Source of the DNA: Burkholderiaceae bacterium
GTDB taxonomy: Bacteria; Pseudomonadota; Gammaproteobacteria; Burkholderiales; Burkholderiaceae_B
DNA length: 64,000 bases
Reading direction: 5' to 3'
Assembly (NCBI GenBank): GCA_004322135.1
Contig: SCSG01000004.1
Span: 124,001 to 188,000 of the forward strand
Part shown: positions 45,272-55,364 of the stretch, in pieces
How the letters are laid out: each line of letters starts with the position of its first letter
Numbering within the stretch: the first letter of the stretch is position 1
Made by a program: the position numbers and the translations under genes
The notes under the pieces: generated by a model
Databases searched by the model: none
Seen by the model: the letters and a program-made list of their open reading frames with translations, nothing else
Told to the model about the DNA's origin: nothing

Positions 45272-46018
45272 TCAGTCTCCTGGCAAACGCATGACGGAGC
45301 GTATCGTTACATCGGTGATAAAGGCGCGCCAATGATCCAGCTCACCCTCGCCCCTGAGATCGGAGTTGAGAAAAACGCTCAAGGTATAGCGGTTGGACAG
45401 GTAAAAGTAACCCAGTGCCGCAATCTGGATATACAGGTCGCGCGCAGCCATGCTGTCGCGAAACAGGCCTTTGGCCACGCCCGAGCGCAGCACCTGGTCG
45501 AGAATTCCGACCGCGGGCGAAGACAGCTGGCTGGCCCGGGAAGACATTTTTATATGCTTGCCCTTGAGCAGATTTTCGCTGTTGAGCAAAGGTATGAACT
45601 CTGGATGGTCCAGGTAGTACTGCCAGACAAAGCGCACGATTGTGGTCAGAGCCGCAACCGGATCATCAAGGTCAATATGAATGCCAGCTTCGGCCTCATT
45701 CATCTTCTGATAAGTGGCTTCAAGAACCTCGACGAACAGCTGAGCCTTGCTGCCGAAGTAGTAATAGATCATGCGGTCGTGGGTGCCCGACAGGCTTGAA
45801 ATGCTTTCGATCTTGCCGTCTGTGAACCCATTGCGCGAAAACACCCGCGTTGCCGCGCGTAAAATGGCTTCACGGGTTTTATGGGCGCGCATTTGAGCGC
45901 CACTACGAGTGGTCTTCTGCGCAGCTGACTTGCGCGCGACTTTCGCAGCCGCCTTCTTCGCGGCCGGCACCGCCGCCTTCGCAGATGCCAGCCCGGCATT
46001 TTTCGAACGCGCAACCAT
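45272..46018 (-). CDS. TetR-family regulator with Ala/Lys-rich N-terminal extension
   Basis: A TetR regulator of about 248 residues from ATG at 46018 (or 263 from the first track start). The helix-turn-helix is 'RVFSRNGFTDGKIESISSLSGTHDRMIYYYFGSK', a standard TetR_N domain. Before it lie about 40 residues rich in Ala and Lys ('AAVPAAKKAAAKVARKSAAQ'), like histone-H1 tails, which is uncommon for TetR proteins and could strengthen DNA binding. Neither start has a clear ribosome site. It lies between the hnr operon and the divergent ferredoxin-aldehyde dehydrogenase unit, and is the natural repressor of both. Confidence 0.87.
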   Translation of the reverse strand: MVARSKNAGLASAKAAVPAAKKAAAKVARKSAAQKTTRSGAQMRAHKTREAILRAATRVFSRNGFTDGKIESISSLSGTHDRMIYYYFGSKAQLFVEVLEATYQKMNEAEAGIHIDLDDPVAALTTIVRFVWQYYLDHPEFIPLLNSENLLKGKHIKMSSRASQLSSPAVGILDQVLRSGVAKGLFRDSMAARDLYIQIAALGYFYLSNRYTLSVFLNSDLRGEGELDHWRAFITDVTIRSVMRLPGD

Positions 46019-46068
46019 AAGTCGTTGAACCGGTGATGGAAATGGCCCTGATTCTTGCATCAAAAATA

Positions 46069-46107
46069 AATGTAGTCAATACTGAATAATGTGGTGTTTA
46101 CTACATT
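46069..46107. promoter_or_regulatory. AATGTAGT...ACTACATT dyad before tetR and ferredoxin genes
   Basis: Half-sites AATGTAGT (46069-46076) and ACTACATT (46100-46107) form a perfect 8-bp inverted repeat with a 23-base spacer in the tetR/ferredoxin divergent promoter. The half-sites equal those upstream of the hnr operon, where the spacer is 4. The wider spacing could mean two separate half-operators. Confidence 0.55.
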
Positions 46108-46140
46108 AATCTATTCGTCTACCATGCGCATATCCCGCAG

Positions 46141-46160
46141 GGAGGCGCTGTGTCGCCTCC
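46141..46160. promoter_or_regulatory. Hairpin in ferredoxin leader
   Basis: GGAGGCG-CTGTGT-CGCCTCC forms a perfect 7-bp stem with a 6-base loop, 27 bases before the ferredoxin ATG and just before its AAGGAG ribosome site. It may stabilise the message or modulate translation. There is no T-run. Confidence 0.4.
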
Positions 46161-46186
46161 CTATGCCTTGCTGTCAAGGAGCCAAA

Positions 46187-46510
46187 ATGACTCACGTAGT
46201 AACCCAAGCCTGTATCCAATGCCGATATACCGACTGTGTCACCGTCTGCCCCGTCGACTGCTTTCACGCTGGTCCCAACTTTCTGGTAATTGACCCTGAA
46301 GAGTGCATCGACTGCGCCGTGTGCGTGGCTGAATGTCCCGTCAACGCCATCTACGCGGAAGAAGATCTGCCCGACGACCAGCAGGCCTTTGTGGCACTGA
46401 ACGCCGAACTGTCGCAACAATGGAAAGTGCTGACCGAGAACATTGGGGAGCTTCCCACCGCGGAAGAATGGAAAGGCAAAAGCGATAAACTTTCTTTGCT
46501 GGAACGCTGA
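46187..46510 (+). CDS. Seven-iron-type ferredoxin (3Fe-4S/4Fe-4S)
   Basis: A 107-residue FdxA-type ferredoxin. The first cluster site is 'CIQCRYTDCVTVCPVDCF' with the second Cys arrangement of 3Fe-4S/4Fe-4S ferredoxins, and the second is 'CIDCAVCVAECPVNAI'. The ATG at 46187 has AAGGAG five bases upstream; the longer track start is rejected. It is divergent from tetR and upstream of the aldehyde dehydrogenase. It is the obvious electron donor for the ferredoxin-dependent 6-hydroxynicotinate-reductase-like enzyme of the cluster. Confidence 0.88.
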   Translation: MTHVVTQACIQCRYTDCVTVCPVDCFHAGPNFLVIDPEECIDCAVCVAECPVNAIYAEEDLPDDQQAFVALNAELSQQWKVLTENIGELPTAEEWKGKSDKLSLLER

Positions 46511-46603
46511 CGCGCCAACGCGCCGGACTCTGTCAATAAAACACGCGCTGCGCGCGTCGCTGACTGCACCGCGCATACCCAGGCATCACTAAGGATAGCC
46601 ACC

Positions 46604-48034
46604 ATGCATAACAACTGGATTGCCGGCGAATGGGCCGGCTCCCACAACACCCAGAACAACCTCAACCCCTCCGAGCTGAGCGACATCGTGGGTGAGTACG
46701 TACGCGCATCAGAATCCGATGTCGACGCCGCCATCACAGCGGCGGAATCAGCCTGGCCATCATGGTCGCTAAGTACCCCACAACAACGCTTCGACGCACT
46801 GGACATGATCGGCACCGAGATCCTGGCACGCAAGAACGAGCTGGGCGAACTGCTGGCGCGTGAAGAAGGGAAAACGCTTCCGGAAGCCATCGGTGAAGCC
46901 GCACGGGCCGGCCAGATATTCAAGTTCTTTGCTGGCGAAGCACTACGCATCAGGGGCGACATCCAGGCTTCAACACGCCCTGGAATCCAGGTAGAGGTTA
47001 CGCGCGAACCGGTTGGCATCGTCGGCATCATTACACCGTGGAATTTCCCGATTGCCATTCCGGCCTGGAAAATAGCTCCCGCACTGGCCTATGGCAACTG
47101 CGTTGTCTTCAAGCCGGCCGACCTTGTTCCGGGATCGGCCTGGGCCCTGTCCGAAATCATCAGCCGCAGCGGGCTACCGGCGGGCGTATTCAATCTTGTC
47201 ATGGGCCGCGGTTCGGTCGTCGGTGCCGCGCTCATCACCGACCCCCGTGTCCCGGCCATCAGCTTCACCGGTTCCGTTGAGACGGGCCGGCACATTCTGC
47301 GTCAGACCGCGCCGCTGCAAAAGAAGACGCAACTGGAAATGGGCGGCAAGAACCCGCTGGTCATCCTGAACGATGCCGACATGGAAACCGCACTGAACTG
47401 CGCGGTACAAGGTGCCTTCTACTCCACCGGCCAACGCTGCACGGCAAGCAGCAGAATCATCGTCGAACGCGGCATCTACGACCGGTTTACGCAGGCTCTG
47501 GCCGAGCGTGCGCAAGCGCTGCGCGTGGGACACGCTCTTGAACCCAACACACAGATCGGGCCGGTGTGTGATGAAACCCAGCTGCGACAAAACCTGGACT
47601 ACATCGACATTGGCAAGAACGAGGGCGCCCGCCTGCTTTGCGGCGGCGAAAGGCTGCAACAGCCGGCCAACGGATGCTACTTCAGCCCGGCCGTCTTTGC
47701 CGACGCCACCAACGACATGCGTATCTCGCGGGAAGAAATCTTCGGACCCGTTGCCAGCGTCATCCGCGCCGACAACTACGAGCACGCCCTGAGCCTTGCC
47801 AACGACACCGAATTCGGCCTGAGCTCAGGCATCTGTACCCAGTCGCTAAAGTACGCGACCCACTTCAAGCGCGCCAGCCACAGTGGACTGGTCATGGTCA
47901 ACGTAGCCACTGCCGGTGTCGACTACCACGTGCCCTTCGGCGGGCGCAAAGGATCCAGCTTCGGCCCGCGCGAGCAGGGAAGCTATGCGAAGGAGTTTTT
48001 CACGATCGTGAAGACCGCCTACACACTGGCCTGA
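46604..48034 (+). CDS. NAD(P)-dependent aldehyde dehydrogenase, semialdehyde type
   Basis: A 476-residue ALDH. Visible motifs are '[18 protein letters not shown]' and '[12 protein letters not shown]' of the cofactor site, '[11 protein letters not shown]', the general-base Glu in '[11 protein letters not shown]' and the catalytic Cys in '[12 protein letters not shown]'. The sequence resembles succinate/glutarate semialdehyde and 2,5-dioxovalerate dehydrogenases. It follows the ferredoxin by 93 bases and faces the hnr operon. If 2-formylglutarate loses CO2, this enzyme could oxidise the resulting glutarate semialdehyde, which the CoA-transferase could then activate (inference). Confidence 0.86.
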   Translation: MHNNWIAGEWAGSHNTQNNLNPSELSDIVGEYVRASESDVDAAITAAESAWPSWSLSTPQQRFDALDMIGTEILARKNELGELLAREEGKTLPEAIGEAARAGQIFKFFAGEALRIRGDIQASTRPGIQVEVTREPVGIVGIITPWNFPIAIPAWKIAPALAYGNCVVFKPADLVPGSAWALSEIISRSGLPAGVFNLVMGRGSVVGAALITDPRVPAISFTGSVETGRHILRQTAPLQKKTQLEMGGKNPLVILNDADMETALNCAVQGAFYSTGQRCTASSRIIVERGIYDRFTQALAERAQALRVGHALEPNTQIGPVCDETQLRQNLDYIDIGKNEGARLLCGGERLQQPANGCYFSPAVFADATNDMRISREEIFGPVASVIRADNYEHALSLANDTEFGLSSGICTQSLKYATHFKRASHSGLVMVNVATAGVDYHVPFGGRKGSSFGPREQGSYAKEFFTIVKTAYTLA

Positions 48035-48398
48035 TCCGGCGCTTTTGCATCGTGCAGGCCCCCGGCGGCAAGCAGGCAAGGCCCCGCGCCAAACCGCATG
48101 GGCCGGCGCCCGCCAAAGCCCGAACGCCTTTCTCGGCGCATGCATGTTGGTGGCGCACCGCAAAACGCATAACTACGCTACAATGGCAAGTTGTGCGCTA
48201 AGCCAATTAGCGCACGATGCACATGCAAAACTGCGGCATAACCGCGGCATAAGTACGGTGGCGCGTCACAGCACACCACAAAGCATAGCCGCACGTTCGC
48301 CCCGGTTTACCGCGGGCTGCCAACGTTTCTTACTTTTTCTTCGTCTGCCTAGATTGGTGTCTCTCGACTCGAGCGATGGGCTGTCGCTGGAGTTTTTT
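48035..48398. other. 364-base intergenic region with GTGCGCTAA hairpin
   Basis: This region is the leader of rhlE. At 48193-48215 is a perfect 9-bp inverted repeat, GTGCGCTAA-GCCAA-TTAGCGCAC, a strong hairpin without a T-run. A direct repeat GCGGCATAA occurs twice near 48232-48250. The track ORF runs through it without coding character. It may hold a cold- or autoregulated 5' leader, as seen for other DEAD-box helicase genes, but no known element is recognisable. Confidence 0.45.
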
Positions 48399-49775
48399 TT
48401 GAATACCCAAATATCCTTCGCCTCTCTTGAGTTGGCCGAACCCCTTTTGCGTGCCGTTTCCGAAGCCGGCTACACCACGCCCACTCCTATTCAGGCACAA
48501 GCCATACCGCAAGTGCTCAAGGGCGGCGACCTGCTGGCCGCCGCACAGACCGGCACCGGCAAGACGGCCGGCTTTGCCCTACCCATCCTGCACCGTCTGC
48601 TGACAAACCCTGCCCAGGCGCGCAAGCCCGGCTGCCCGCGTTGCCTCATCCTTACGCCAACGCGCGAACTGGCGGCCCAGATCGAAGAATCTGTGCATAC
48701 CTTCAGCAAACACACCTCCATACGTTCCATGGTGATGTTTGGTGGTGTCAACATAAACCCGCAAATCAGCGCACTGCGCAAGCCGCTGGATATTCTTGTG
48801 GCTACGCCGGGGCGCCTTCTGGACCACTCGCAGCAAAAAACGGTGGACCTGTCGGGAGTTGAAGTCCTGGTGCTTGATGAAGCCGACCGGATGCTGGACA
48901 TGGGCTTCATTCGCGACATACGCCGAATACTGGCCCTGCTGCCCAAACGCCGGCAGAACCTGCTGTTCTCGGCCACATTTTCCGACGAAATCCGGGCGCT
49001 ATCCAAAACCGTGCTGAACAATGCCGTCGAAATCTCGGTGACACCAAGAAACACGGCATCCGAATTGATCCAGCAAAGTGTCGTCATGACAGAGCAGGCG
49101 CACAAGCGTGACCTCCTGAGCTACATCATCCGCGAAAGCGGCTGGCACCAGGTATTAGTCTTCACGCGCACCAAACACGGCGCCAATCGGCTGGCCGAAA
49201 AACTCGTCAAGGACGGTCTGGCGGCTGCGGCCATTCACGGTAATAAAAGCCAGGCGGCGCGCACTCGGGCACTGGCCGGCTTCAAGGATGGCAAGGTTGC
49301 GGTGCTGGTTGCCACCGACATCGCCGCGCGCGGCATCGACATCGACCAACTCCCCAACGTCATCAACTTCGAGTTGCCCAACGTCCCCGAAGACTACGTC
49401 CACCGCATCGGCCGCACGGGCCGGGCCGGCGTGCAGGGATCGGCGCTTTCACTGGTGGATCGCAGCGAAATAAAGTTCCTGAACGCCATCGAAAAGCTCA
49501 TCAGAAAGCCCATTGACCGCACCGTCATCAAGGGCTGGACGCCGTCCATGGTTCAACCCGACTCGAACCGCGACGAGCGGCCTGCACGGACATTCGGCCG
49601 GCCGGGCTCCGGATCTGGTCGACCCGACGCAGCACGGCGCAACACCGGCCGTGCCAACGGTGCCCGCCCTGGCGCTGGCCAGGCCGGCCGCAATGGCCGC
49701 GCGCAGTCAGCCGGCCAGAGGAATGGCGCTGGCAGCCACGCCAATGCCCATCGGTCCGGCGCTACCCACTCCTGA
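48399..49775 (+). CDS. rhlE: DEAD-box ATP-dependent RNA helicase RhlE
   Basis: An RNA helicase of about 458 residues for ribosome assembly and RNA decay. All core motifs are visible: Q motif '[14 protein letters not shown]', motif I '[11 protein letters not shown]', 'PTRELAAQI', '[13 protein letters not shown]', 'SATFS' and '[10 protein letters not shown]'. The C-terminal tail is Arg/Gly/Asn-rich, typical of RhlE. I chose TTG at 48399: GGAG lies six bases before and it gives the conserved N terminus '[16 protein letters not shown]'. The upstream 118 codons of the track ORF have no family match. Confidence 0.88.
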   Translation: MNTQISFASLELAEPLLRAVSEAGYTTPTPIQAQAIPQVLKGGDLLAAAQTGTGKTAGFALPILHRLLTNPAQARKPGCPRCLILTPTRELAAQIEESVHTFSKHTSIRSMVMFGGVNINPQISALRKPLDILVATPGRLLDHSQQKTVDLSGVEVLVLDEADRMLDMGFIRDIRRILALLPKRRQNLLFSATFSDEIRALSKTVLNNAVEISVTPRNTASELIQQSVVMTEQAHKRDLLSYIIRESGWHQVLVFTRTKHGANRLAEKLVKDGLAAAAIHGNKSQAARTRALAGFKDGKVAVLVATDIAARGIDIDQLPNVINFELPNVPEDYVHRIGRTGRAGVQGSALSLVDRSEIKFLNAIEKLIRKPIDRTVIKGWTPSMVQPDSNRDERPARTFGRPGSGSGRPDAARRNTGRANGARPGAGQAGRNGRAQSAGQRNGAGSHANAHRSGATHS

Positions 49776-49807
49776 TCATCTCTTGCAATACCTGCCAGAC
49801 ACCTGCC

Positions 49808-51415
<1,608 letters not shown>

Positions 51416-51729
51416 GTCGCGCCAACGGACAGGCCTGGCCACGAACCGGGCCTGGGCAAAGGGTCTCCCGACCGGACAACGCCCTCGCCGCGGAGTGTTG
51501 CCCAATTACGATGGAACTACGCGCCAAATGGCTGTTGCCGCCAGCCCACACCGTGCGAAAACTCCCTCCTGGTGCTCTGTATCGCTCGCTTACGATCTAA
51601 CAAATACTTACACGATTCAAGGCAAGCCAAGGCTTTATACTAGGGCACACTGAACATGGTTTTGCGACTGCGTGTCGCAGCACAAGCCTGTCCGCCAAAT
51701 CCCTAGACCCGAGATCACTAAGGATACGA
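51416..51729. other. 314-base intergenic region
   Basis: This gap lies between prfC and the exported small protein gene. A TATACT box (51636-51641) is a candidate -10, but I find no good -35. A GC-rich stretch after prfC contains CAGGCC/GGCCTG repeats that might terminate weakly. No gene or RNA element is recognisable. Confidence 0.35.
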
Positions 51730-52386
51730 ATGTCCTGGCGTTCCATCTTCGCAGTACTCATCGTTGCGATCGCAGCCTCCGCCTGGGGCGGCTTGCGCTT
51801 GGGCAACTGGCTCGTGGCCCACGGGCCTGCCGTTGTCACCGCCACGCCCGAACTCATGCCTGAAGCGCCTGCAGTTCCGGTCCTGGACGCAAACGGCAAG
51901 CCTGTCACCCCACAAGCACCACAACCTCTGGACGACGGCGGCCTGGGCGTCCCCAAGGCGCCGGCGGAAGTCGCCTGGCAAATCCCGCCGACATCCCTCG
52001 ACGCTACCAAATCCAACCAGGTCATCGCCGTGGCCACTACGCCCATCACAATGGTCGAGGCCCAGCATATCGCGGCCAATGGCGGCCAGCGGCCTCTTGT
52101 CGGCATCGGCGATGCCAGTAATTTAATGGTCGCCTCGCGCGGCAACACGCCCATACAGCCTATCGACGCCCCCAGCGTCGCGCCTGCCCCTACTCCTGCC
52201 AGCGCCAGCTCGAACAGCCAGAATGGCCTGAAGGCCTGGCAGGCGAATCTGCGTCAGGACCTCCAGGTCTGCAGCGCCGAAAGCTTCTTCGACCGACCCA
52301 GTTGCGCCTGGGCGGCACGTAATAAATACTGCACGCCCAATAACGCCTGGGGCACCATCAAAGACTGCCCCGATAAAAACTTTTAG
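51730..52386 (+). CDS. Hypothetical membrane-anchored Pro/Ala-rich protein with C-terminal Cys domain
   Basis: I do not recognise the family. The 218 residues start with one hydrophobic segment ('FAVLIVAIAASAWGGLRLG') that is a signal anchor or uncleaved signal peptide. A Pro/Ala/Thr-rich middle of about 130 residues is likely disordered and periplasmic. The last 40 residues hold four cysteines ('LQVCSAESFFDRPSCAWAARNKYCTP' ... 'DCPDKNF'), suggesting two disulfides. The layout suggests an envelope protein whose folded C-terminal knob is held away from the membrane. Neighbours are housekeeping genes and give no hint. Confidence 0.7.
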   Translation: MSWRSIFAVLIVAIAASAWGGLRLGNWLVAHGPAVVTATPELMPEAPAVPVLDANGKPVTPQAPQPLDDGGLGVPKAPAEVAWQIPPTSLDATKSNQVIAVATTPITMVEAQHIAANGGQRPLVGIGDASNLMVASRGNTPIQPIDAPSVAPAPTPASASSNSQNGLKAWQANLRQDLQVCSAESFFDRPSCAWAARNKYCTPNNAWGTIKDCPDKNF

Positions 52387-52410
52387 CGGCCTACAAAGCC
52401 TGCAGGCCGC
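52386..52410. terminator. Hairpin after Cys-domain protein gene
   Basis: GCGGCCT-N11-AGGCCGC forms a 7-bp GC-rich stem right after the stop codon. It lacks a T-run, so termination would be rho-dependent or weak. Confidence 0.35.
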
Positions 52411-52513
52411 ATGGTAAGACCAGGTGCCGAGATTAAGGGCTCGAATTAGCCAAAAAAGGTGACACCGCACGCCGCCACGGCAACCGTTGCTGCGCGTACG
52501 GTAAAGGGAAAAA

Positions 52514-52984
52514 CTACTCGTCCATCTGGCTTTGCAGGTAGTTCTGCAAGCCCACCTTCTCAACAAGCTCGATATTGGTTTCAAGCCAGTCAATATGCTC
52601 TTCGGTGTCGTCCAGAATGAGCTGGAACAGATCGCGCGAAACATAGTCGTGCACCGACTCGCAATAGGCCATGCCTTCCTTGACCGTAGTCTGGGCACCG
52701 CTTTCAAGCTTCAGGTCACACGACAGGATTTCAGGTACCGACTCGCCGATCAGCAGCTTGTGCAGGTCCTGCAGATTAGGCAGCCCGTCCAGCATGAAGA
52801 TCCGTTCGATGAGCCGATCGGCATGTTTCATCTCGCCCATGGATTCATCACGTTCGTGCTTGCCCAGCTTCTTGAAGCCCCAATGATCCAGCATGCGGGC
52901 ATGCAGAAAATACTGATTGATTGCTGTGAGTTCGTTTTTAAGCTGTGCATTCAGAAATTGAATTACTTTTTTATCGCCTTTCAT
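52514..52984 (-). CDS. bfr: Bacterioferritin
   Basis: A 156-residue bacterioferritin that oxidises and stores iron in a 24-mer with heme. The ferroxidase ligands are visible as Glu18 ('[12 protein letters not shown]'), Glu51 and His54 ('GEMKHADR') and Glu127/His130 ('[10 protein letters not shown]'); Met52 is the heme ligand. The length is that of the family. It lies downstream of bfd on the same strand across a 442-base gap. Confidence 0.95.
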   Translation of the reverse strand: MKGDKKVIQFLNAQLKNELTAINQYFLHARMLDHWGFKKLGKHERDESMGEMKHADRLIERIFMLDGLPNLQDLHKLLIGESVPEILSCDLKLESGAQTTVKEGMAYCESVHDYVSRDLFQLILDDTEEHIDWLETNIELVEKVGLQNYLQSQMDE

Positions 52985-53426
52985 GGCCGTGCTCCCAAGT
53001 CTTGAAGGCTGACACCATGCCAGCCGAAAAACGCAGAGTCAGCAGCAAAGCCGTGCCCCTTTTGCGGGCGTGGCGTGACCTGCCTGTATTCCCTCTGACG
53101 TGCTTTTTCGTGACTACTAGCCTACCACGACATAATTGCAATTCACACCGCGCAAAGCGCTTGAAGCCGTGCGTCTTGCGCAACTCAATGCTTTAGAAAG
53201 CACTAATAGAAATGAGATTACTTATCGAAACAGCTACACTCGAAATGCCGTAAAGCGCGAGTGCTGCGCCAGCGCATGTGGCTGAAACCAGCCCACAAGG
53301 CACGGAATTGGCATGCAGTCTGGCCAACAACCTGGGACGAAACCCAGATTATGAGGATATGATCTTTATTGTAATTATTTATGACAAAAGGGACGGAACC
53401 GCGCGGCCCAGCGAAACCAGCCCATA
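52985..53426. other. 442-base region between bfr and bfd
   Basis: This region holds the bfr ribosome site (GGGAG) and an AT-rich patch near 53200-53240 and another near 53350-53390 that may carry a bfr promoter. The plus-strand ORF 53278-53658 is antisense to bfd and lacks features. I see no terminator with a T-run and no RNA gene. Confidence 0.35.
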
Positions 53427-53693
53427 TCAGGCGCGCCGTACGACTTCCTCGACCATCGGAGCTACGACCGTAGCGTCATTGGCGGCTTCGACAACCACGG
53501 TGCCAAGCCCGGCAGCCGGTGCGTGCGCACCGAGCCGACCCGAAGGGAGATATTCGGCCGCAGTGGCCGCGCAACGACCACAACACGTCGCGACCCCAAG
53601 CTGCTCTCGGAGGTCGGACATTGTGAGCGCACCACCCGCTACTGCGGATTGGACCTGACGCTCGTTGATTGCATTGCAGATACAAATGAACAT
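53427..53693 (-). CDS. bfd: Bacterioferritin-associated ferredoxin-like 2Fe-2S protein
   Basis: An 88-residue Bfd-type protein that reduces stored ferric iron in bacterioferritin. The [2Fe-2S] cysteines are in 'FICICNAINERQV' (C-x-C) and 'VATCCGRCAATA' (C-x2-C), with the helix-turn-helix between. The C-terminal 45 residues, Ala/Val-rich, extend beyond the usual 64-residue E. coli Bfd. The ATG at 53693 is next to a Fur-like site, and bfr lies downstream. Confidence 0.88.
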   Translation of the reverse strand: MFICICNAINERQVQSAVAGGALTMSDLREQLGVATCCGRCAATAAEYLPSGRLGAHAPAAGLGTVVVEAANDATVVAPMVEEVVRRA

Positions 53694-53706
53694 GAGAATA
53701 ATTATC
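53694..53706 (-). promoter_or_regulatory. Fur-like box at bfd start
   Basis: GAGAATAATTATC on the plus strand matches the core GATAATNATTATC with one mismatch and directly abuts the bfd start codon. Fur repression of bfd is well known in other bacteria, so iron control is likely. Confidence 0.55.
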
Positions 53707-53839
53707 ATCTTGAGCGCAAAAAAAATCAACTACTATTCATTGCTGTTAACCCCTAATTTGTATCTCGCCGCAAAAGCGCCACACTTGCAGTGACCGGTGG
53801 CAAAGTCGCCGCCGCAGGCTACAAGGCGAACCGTAAAAA

Positions 53840-55348
53840 TCACGACTCCAGCCGGGCGCGAGCCTTGCGCCGGGTCGCCGCCTCAATTCCCGCCGCTTCC
53901 CGATACTTGGCAACGGTACGTCTGGCAATCGTAATCCCCTGATCGGCCAGGCACGCCGCCAGCCGGCTATCCGATAATGGCTTGTCCGCCCGCTCCTGCG
54001 CCACCAGCTTCCGAATCATGCTGCGCACTGCAGTGGCGGACGTCGAAGTGCCGCTCTCGGTATTGAGCGCCACGCCAAAGAAGCTTTTCATCTCCACGAC
54101 GCCCCAGGGCGTCTGCAAATACTTCTGATGCGTCGCACGCGACACCGTGGACTCGTGCAAGCCCAGTTCCTGCGCCACATCCCGCAACAACAGCGGACGC
54201 ATCGCCTGCGGACCGTGCTCGAAAAACGCCTGTTGGTGTTCCACCAGTACTTGCGCGACGCGCAGTATGGTTTCAAAGCGCTGGGCGACGCTTCTTAGCA
54301 GCCCATGGGCGCTTTGCAGCAACTGGCCATACATATTTGGGGCCGGTCCCTCGTGCACGGGCGCCACACTACCAGCTGCGGGCACGTCATGGGGTTCCGG
54401 AAACCGGCCTGCCACCCTGTCGCCGTCCCGATCAGGCGCTTCACGGCCCTGCATCAGCCACGTTTCATACTGAGTGTTGACGCGCAGGCGCGGCACGATG
54501 CTTGCGTTCAGGCGCGCGACCCAGCGTTTGCCCACCCGCCGCGCAATGACTTCAGGCACGACGTAATCCGCCTGCGAGCCCGCCCAGCCTCGACCAGGCT
54601 TGGGATCGAGACCAAGCAGCAGGGTACGCGTGGCCCGCAGTTGCTCATCGGAGCACGACAATACCCGCCTCAGTTGAACCAGATTTCCACCCGCCAGCAA
54701 ATCCAGATGATGACTCACGAGCTCACACGCACATGCCAGAACTTCGGCCTTTGCCGATTCGTCGTTGACGCCCACCACCCCGCCTTCCAGCGCCTGCAAT
54801 TGCAACAACAGGCACTCGCGCAAAGAGGTGGCGCCAACTCCGGGCGGATCGAATGACTGCAGCAGGCGCAGCGCGGCATGTAGTTCCTCCGGCTCCACCT
54901 CCAGTTGTGACGGCAAACAGGCGTGAATCTCGTCCAGGGGCGTGGCAAGGTACCCATTCTCGTCCAGTTCGCCAATCAGAAGCTCCACCAGCGCGCCATC
55001 GCGTTCCGAGGCGCGCGTCAGCCGCAACTGCCGGAGCAGATGCTGAGCCAGGGAATCGGACTGACTGACTTCGGGTAAGGCCGGGTACTCGCCGTCGGCC
55101 ACCCGCGTGCGGGTGGCCGTTGCCAACACAGGCAGGTCATCCCTGTCCATCGCTTCCGGTTCCATCGGCAACGCTTCAGTGTCATACTCGTCATCGCGCT
55201 CAAGCAATGGGTTATCCTGCAATGCCTGCGCCACTTCCGCCTCAAGATCCTGCGCCGAAAGCCGCAGGAATCGGATTGATTGCCGCAGCTGCGGGGTTAG
55301 CGCCAATTGCTGGCTCTGACGCAAATCTAGGGACTGACGCGATAGCAT
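53840..55348 (-). CDS. rpoN: RNA polymerase sigma-54 factor RpoN
   Basis: Sigma-54, about 502 residues. Region I is 'LDLRQSQQLALTPQLRQSIRFL' with Gln-rich activator-binding sequence, the core-binding domain follows, and the RpoN box is 'ARRTVAKYRE' near the C terminus. The stretch around residues 320-350 ('REAPDRDGDRVAGRFPEPHD') is Pro/charge-rich and poorly matched to the family. The ATG at 55348 gives the normal N terminus; 55366 is possible but overlaps the divergent gene. The usual lptB-rpoN-hpf-ptsN context is absent, so this may be a second or relocated rpoN. Confidence 0.92.
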   Translation of the reverse strand: MLSRQSLDLRQSQQLALTPQLRQSIRFLRLSAQDLEAEVAQALQDNPLLERDDEYDTEALPMEPEAMDRDDLPVLATATRTRVADGEYPALPEVSQSDSLAQHLLRQLRLTRASERDGALVELLIGELDENGYLATPLDEIHACLPSQLEVEPEELHAALRLLQSFDPPGVGATSLRECLLLQLQALEGGVVGVNDESAKAEVLACACELVSHHLDLLAGGNLVQLRRVLSCSDEQLRATRTLLLGLDPKPGRGWAGSQADYVVPEVIARRVGKRWVARLNASIVPRLRVNTQYETWLMQGREAPDRDGDRVAGRFPEPHDVPAAGSVAPVHEGPAPNMYGQLLQSAHGLLRSVAQRFETILRVAQVLVEHQQAFFEHGPQAMRPLLLRDVAQELGLHESTVSRATHQKYLQTPWGVVEMKSFFGVALNTESGTSTSATAVRSMIRKLVAQERADKPLSDSRLAACLADQGITIARRTVAKYREAAGIEAATRRKARARLES

Positions 55349-55364
55349 AGGTAAAATAACCGGC

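Noticed and set aside
46543-46557. ACGCGC-TGC-GCGCGT inverted repeat between ferredoxin and ALDH genes
   Set aside because: Short, in GC-rich sequence where such repeats arise by chance, and without a T-run; not counted as a terminator.
48045-48398. 118-codon N-terminal extension of RhlE in the track
   Set aside because: No helicase homology, no ribosome site; the TTG at 48399 with GGAG upstream gives the family N terminus.
53278-53658. 126-residue plus-strand ORF opposite bfd
   Set aside because: Overlaps bfd antisense and lacks features.
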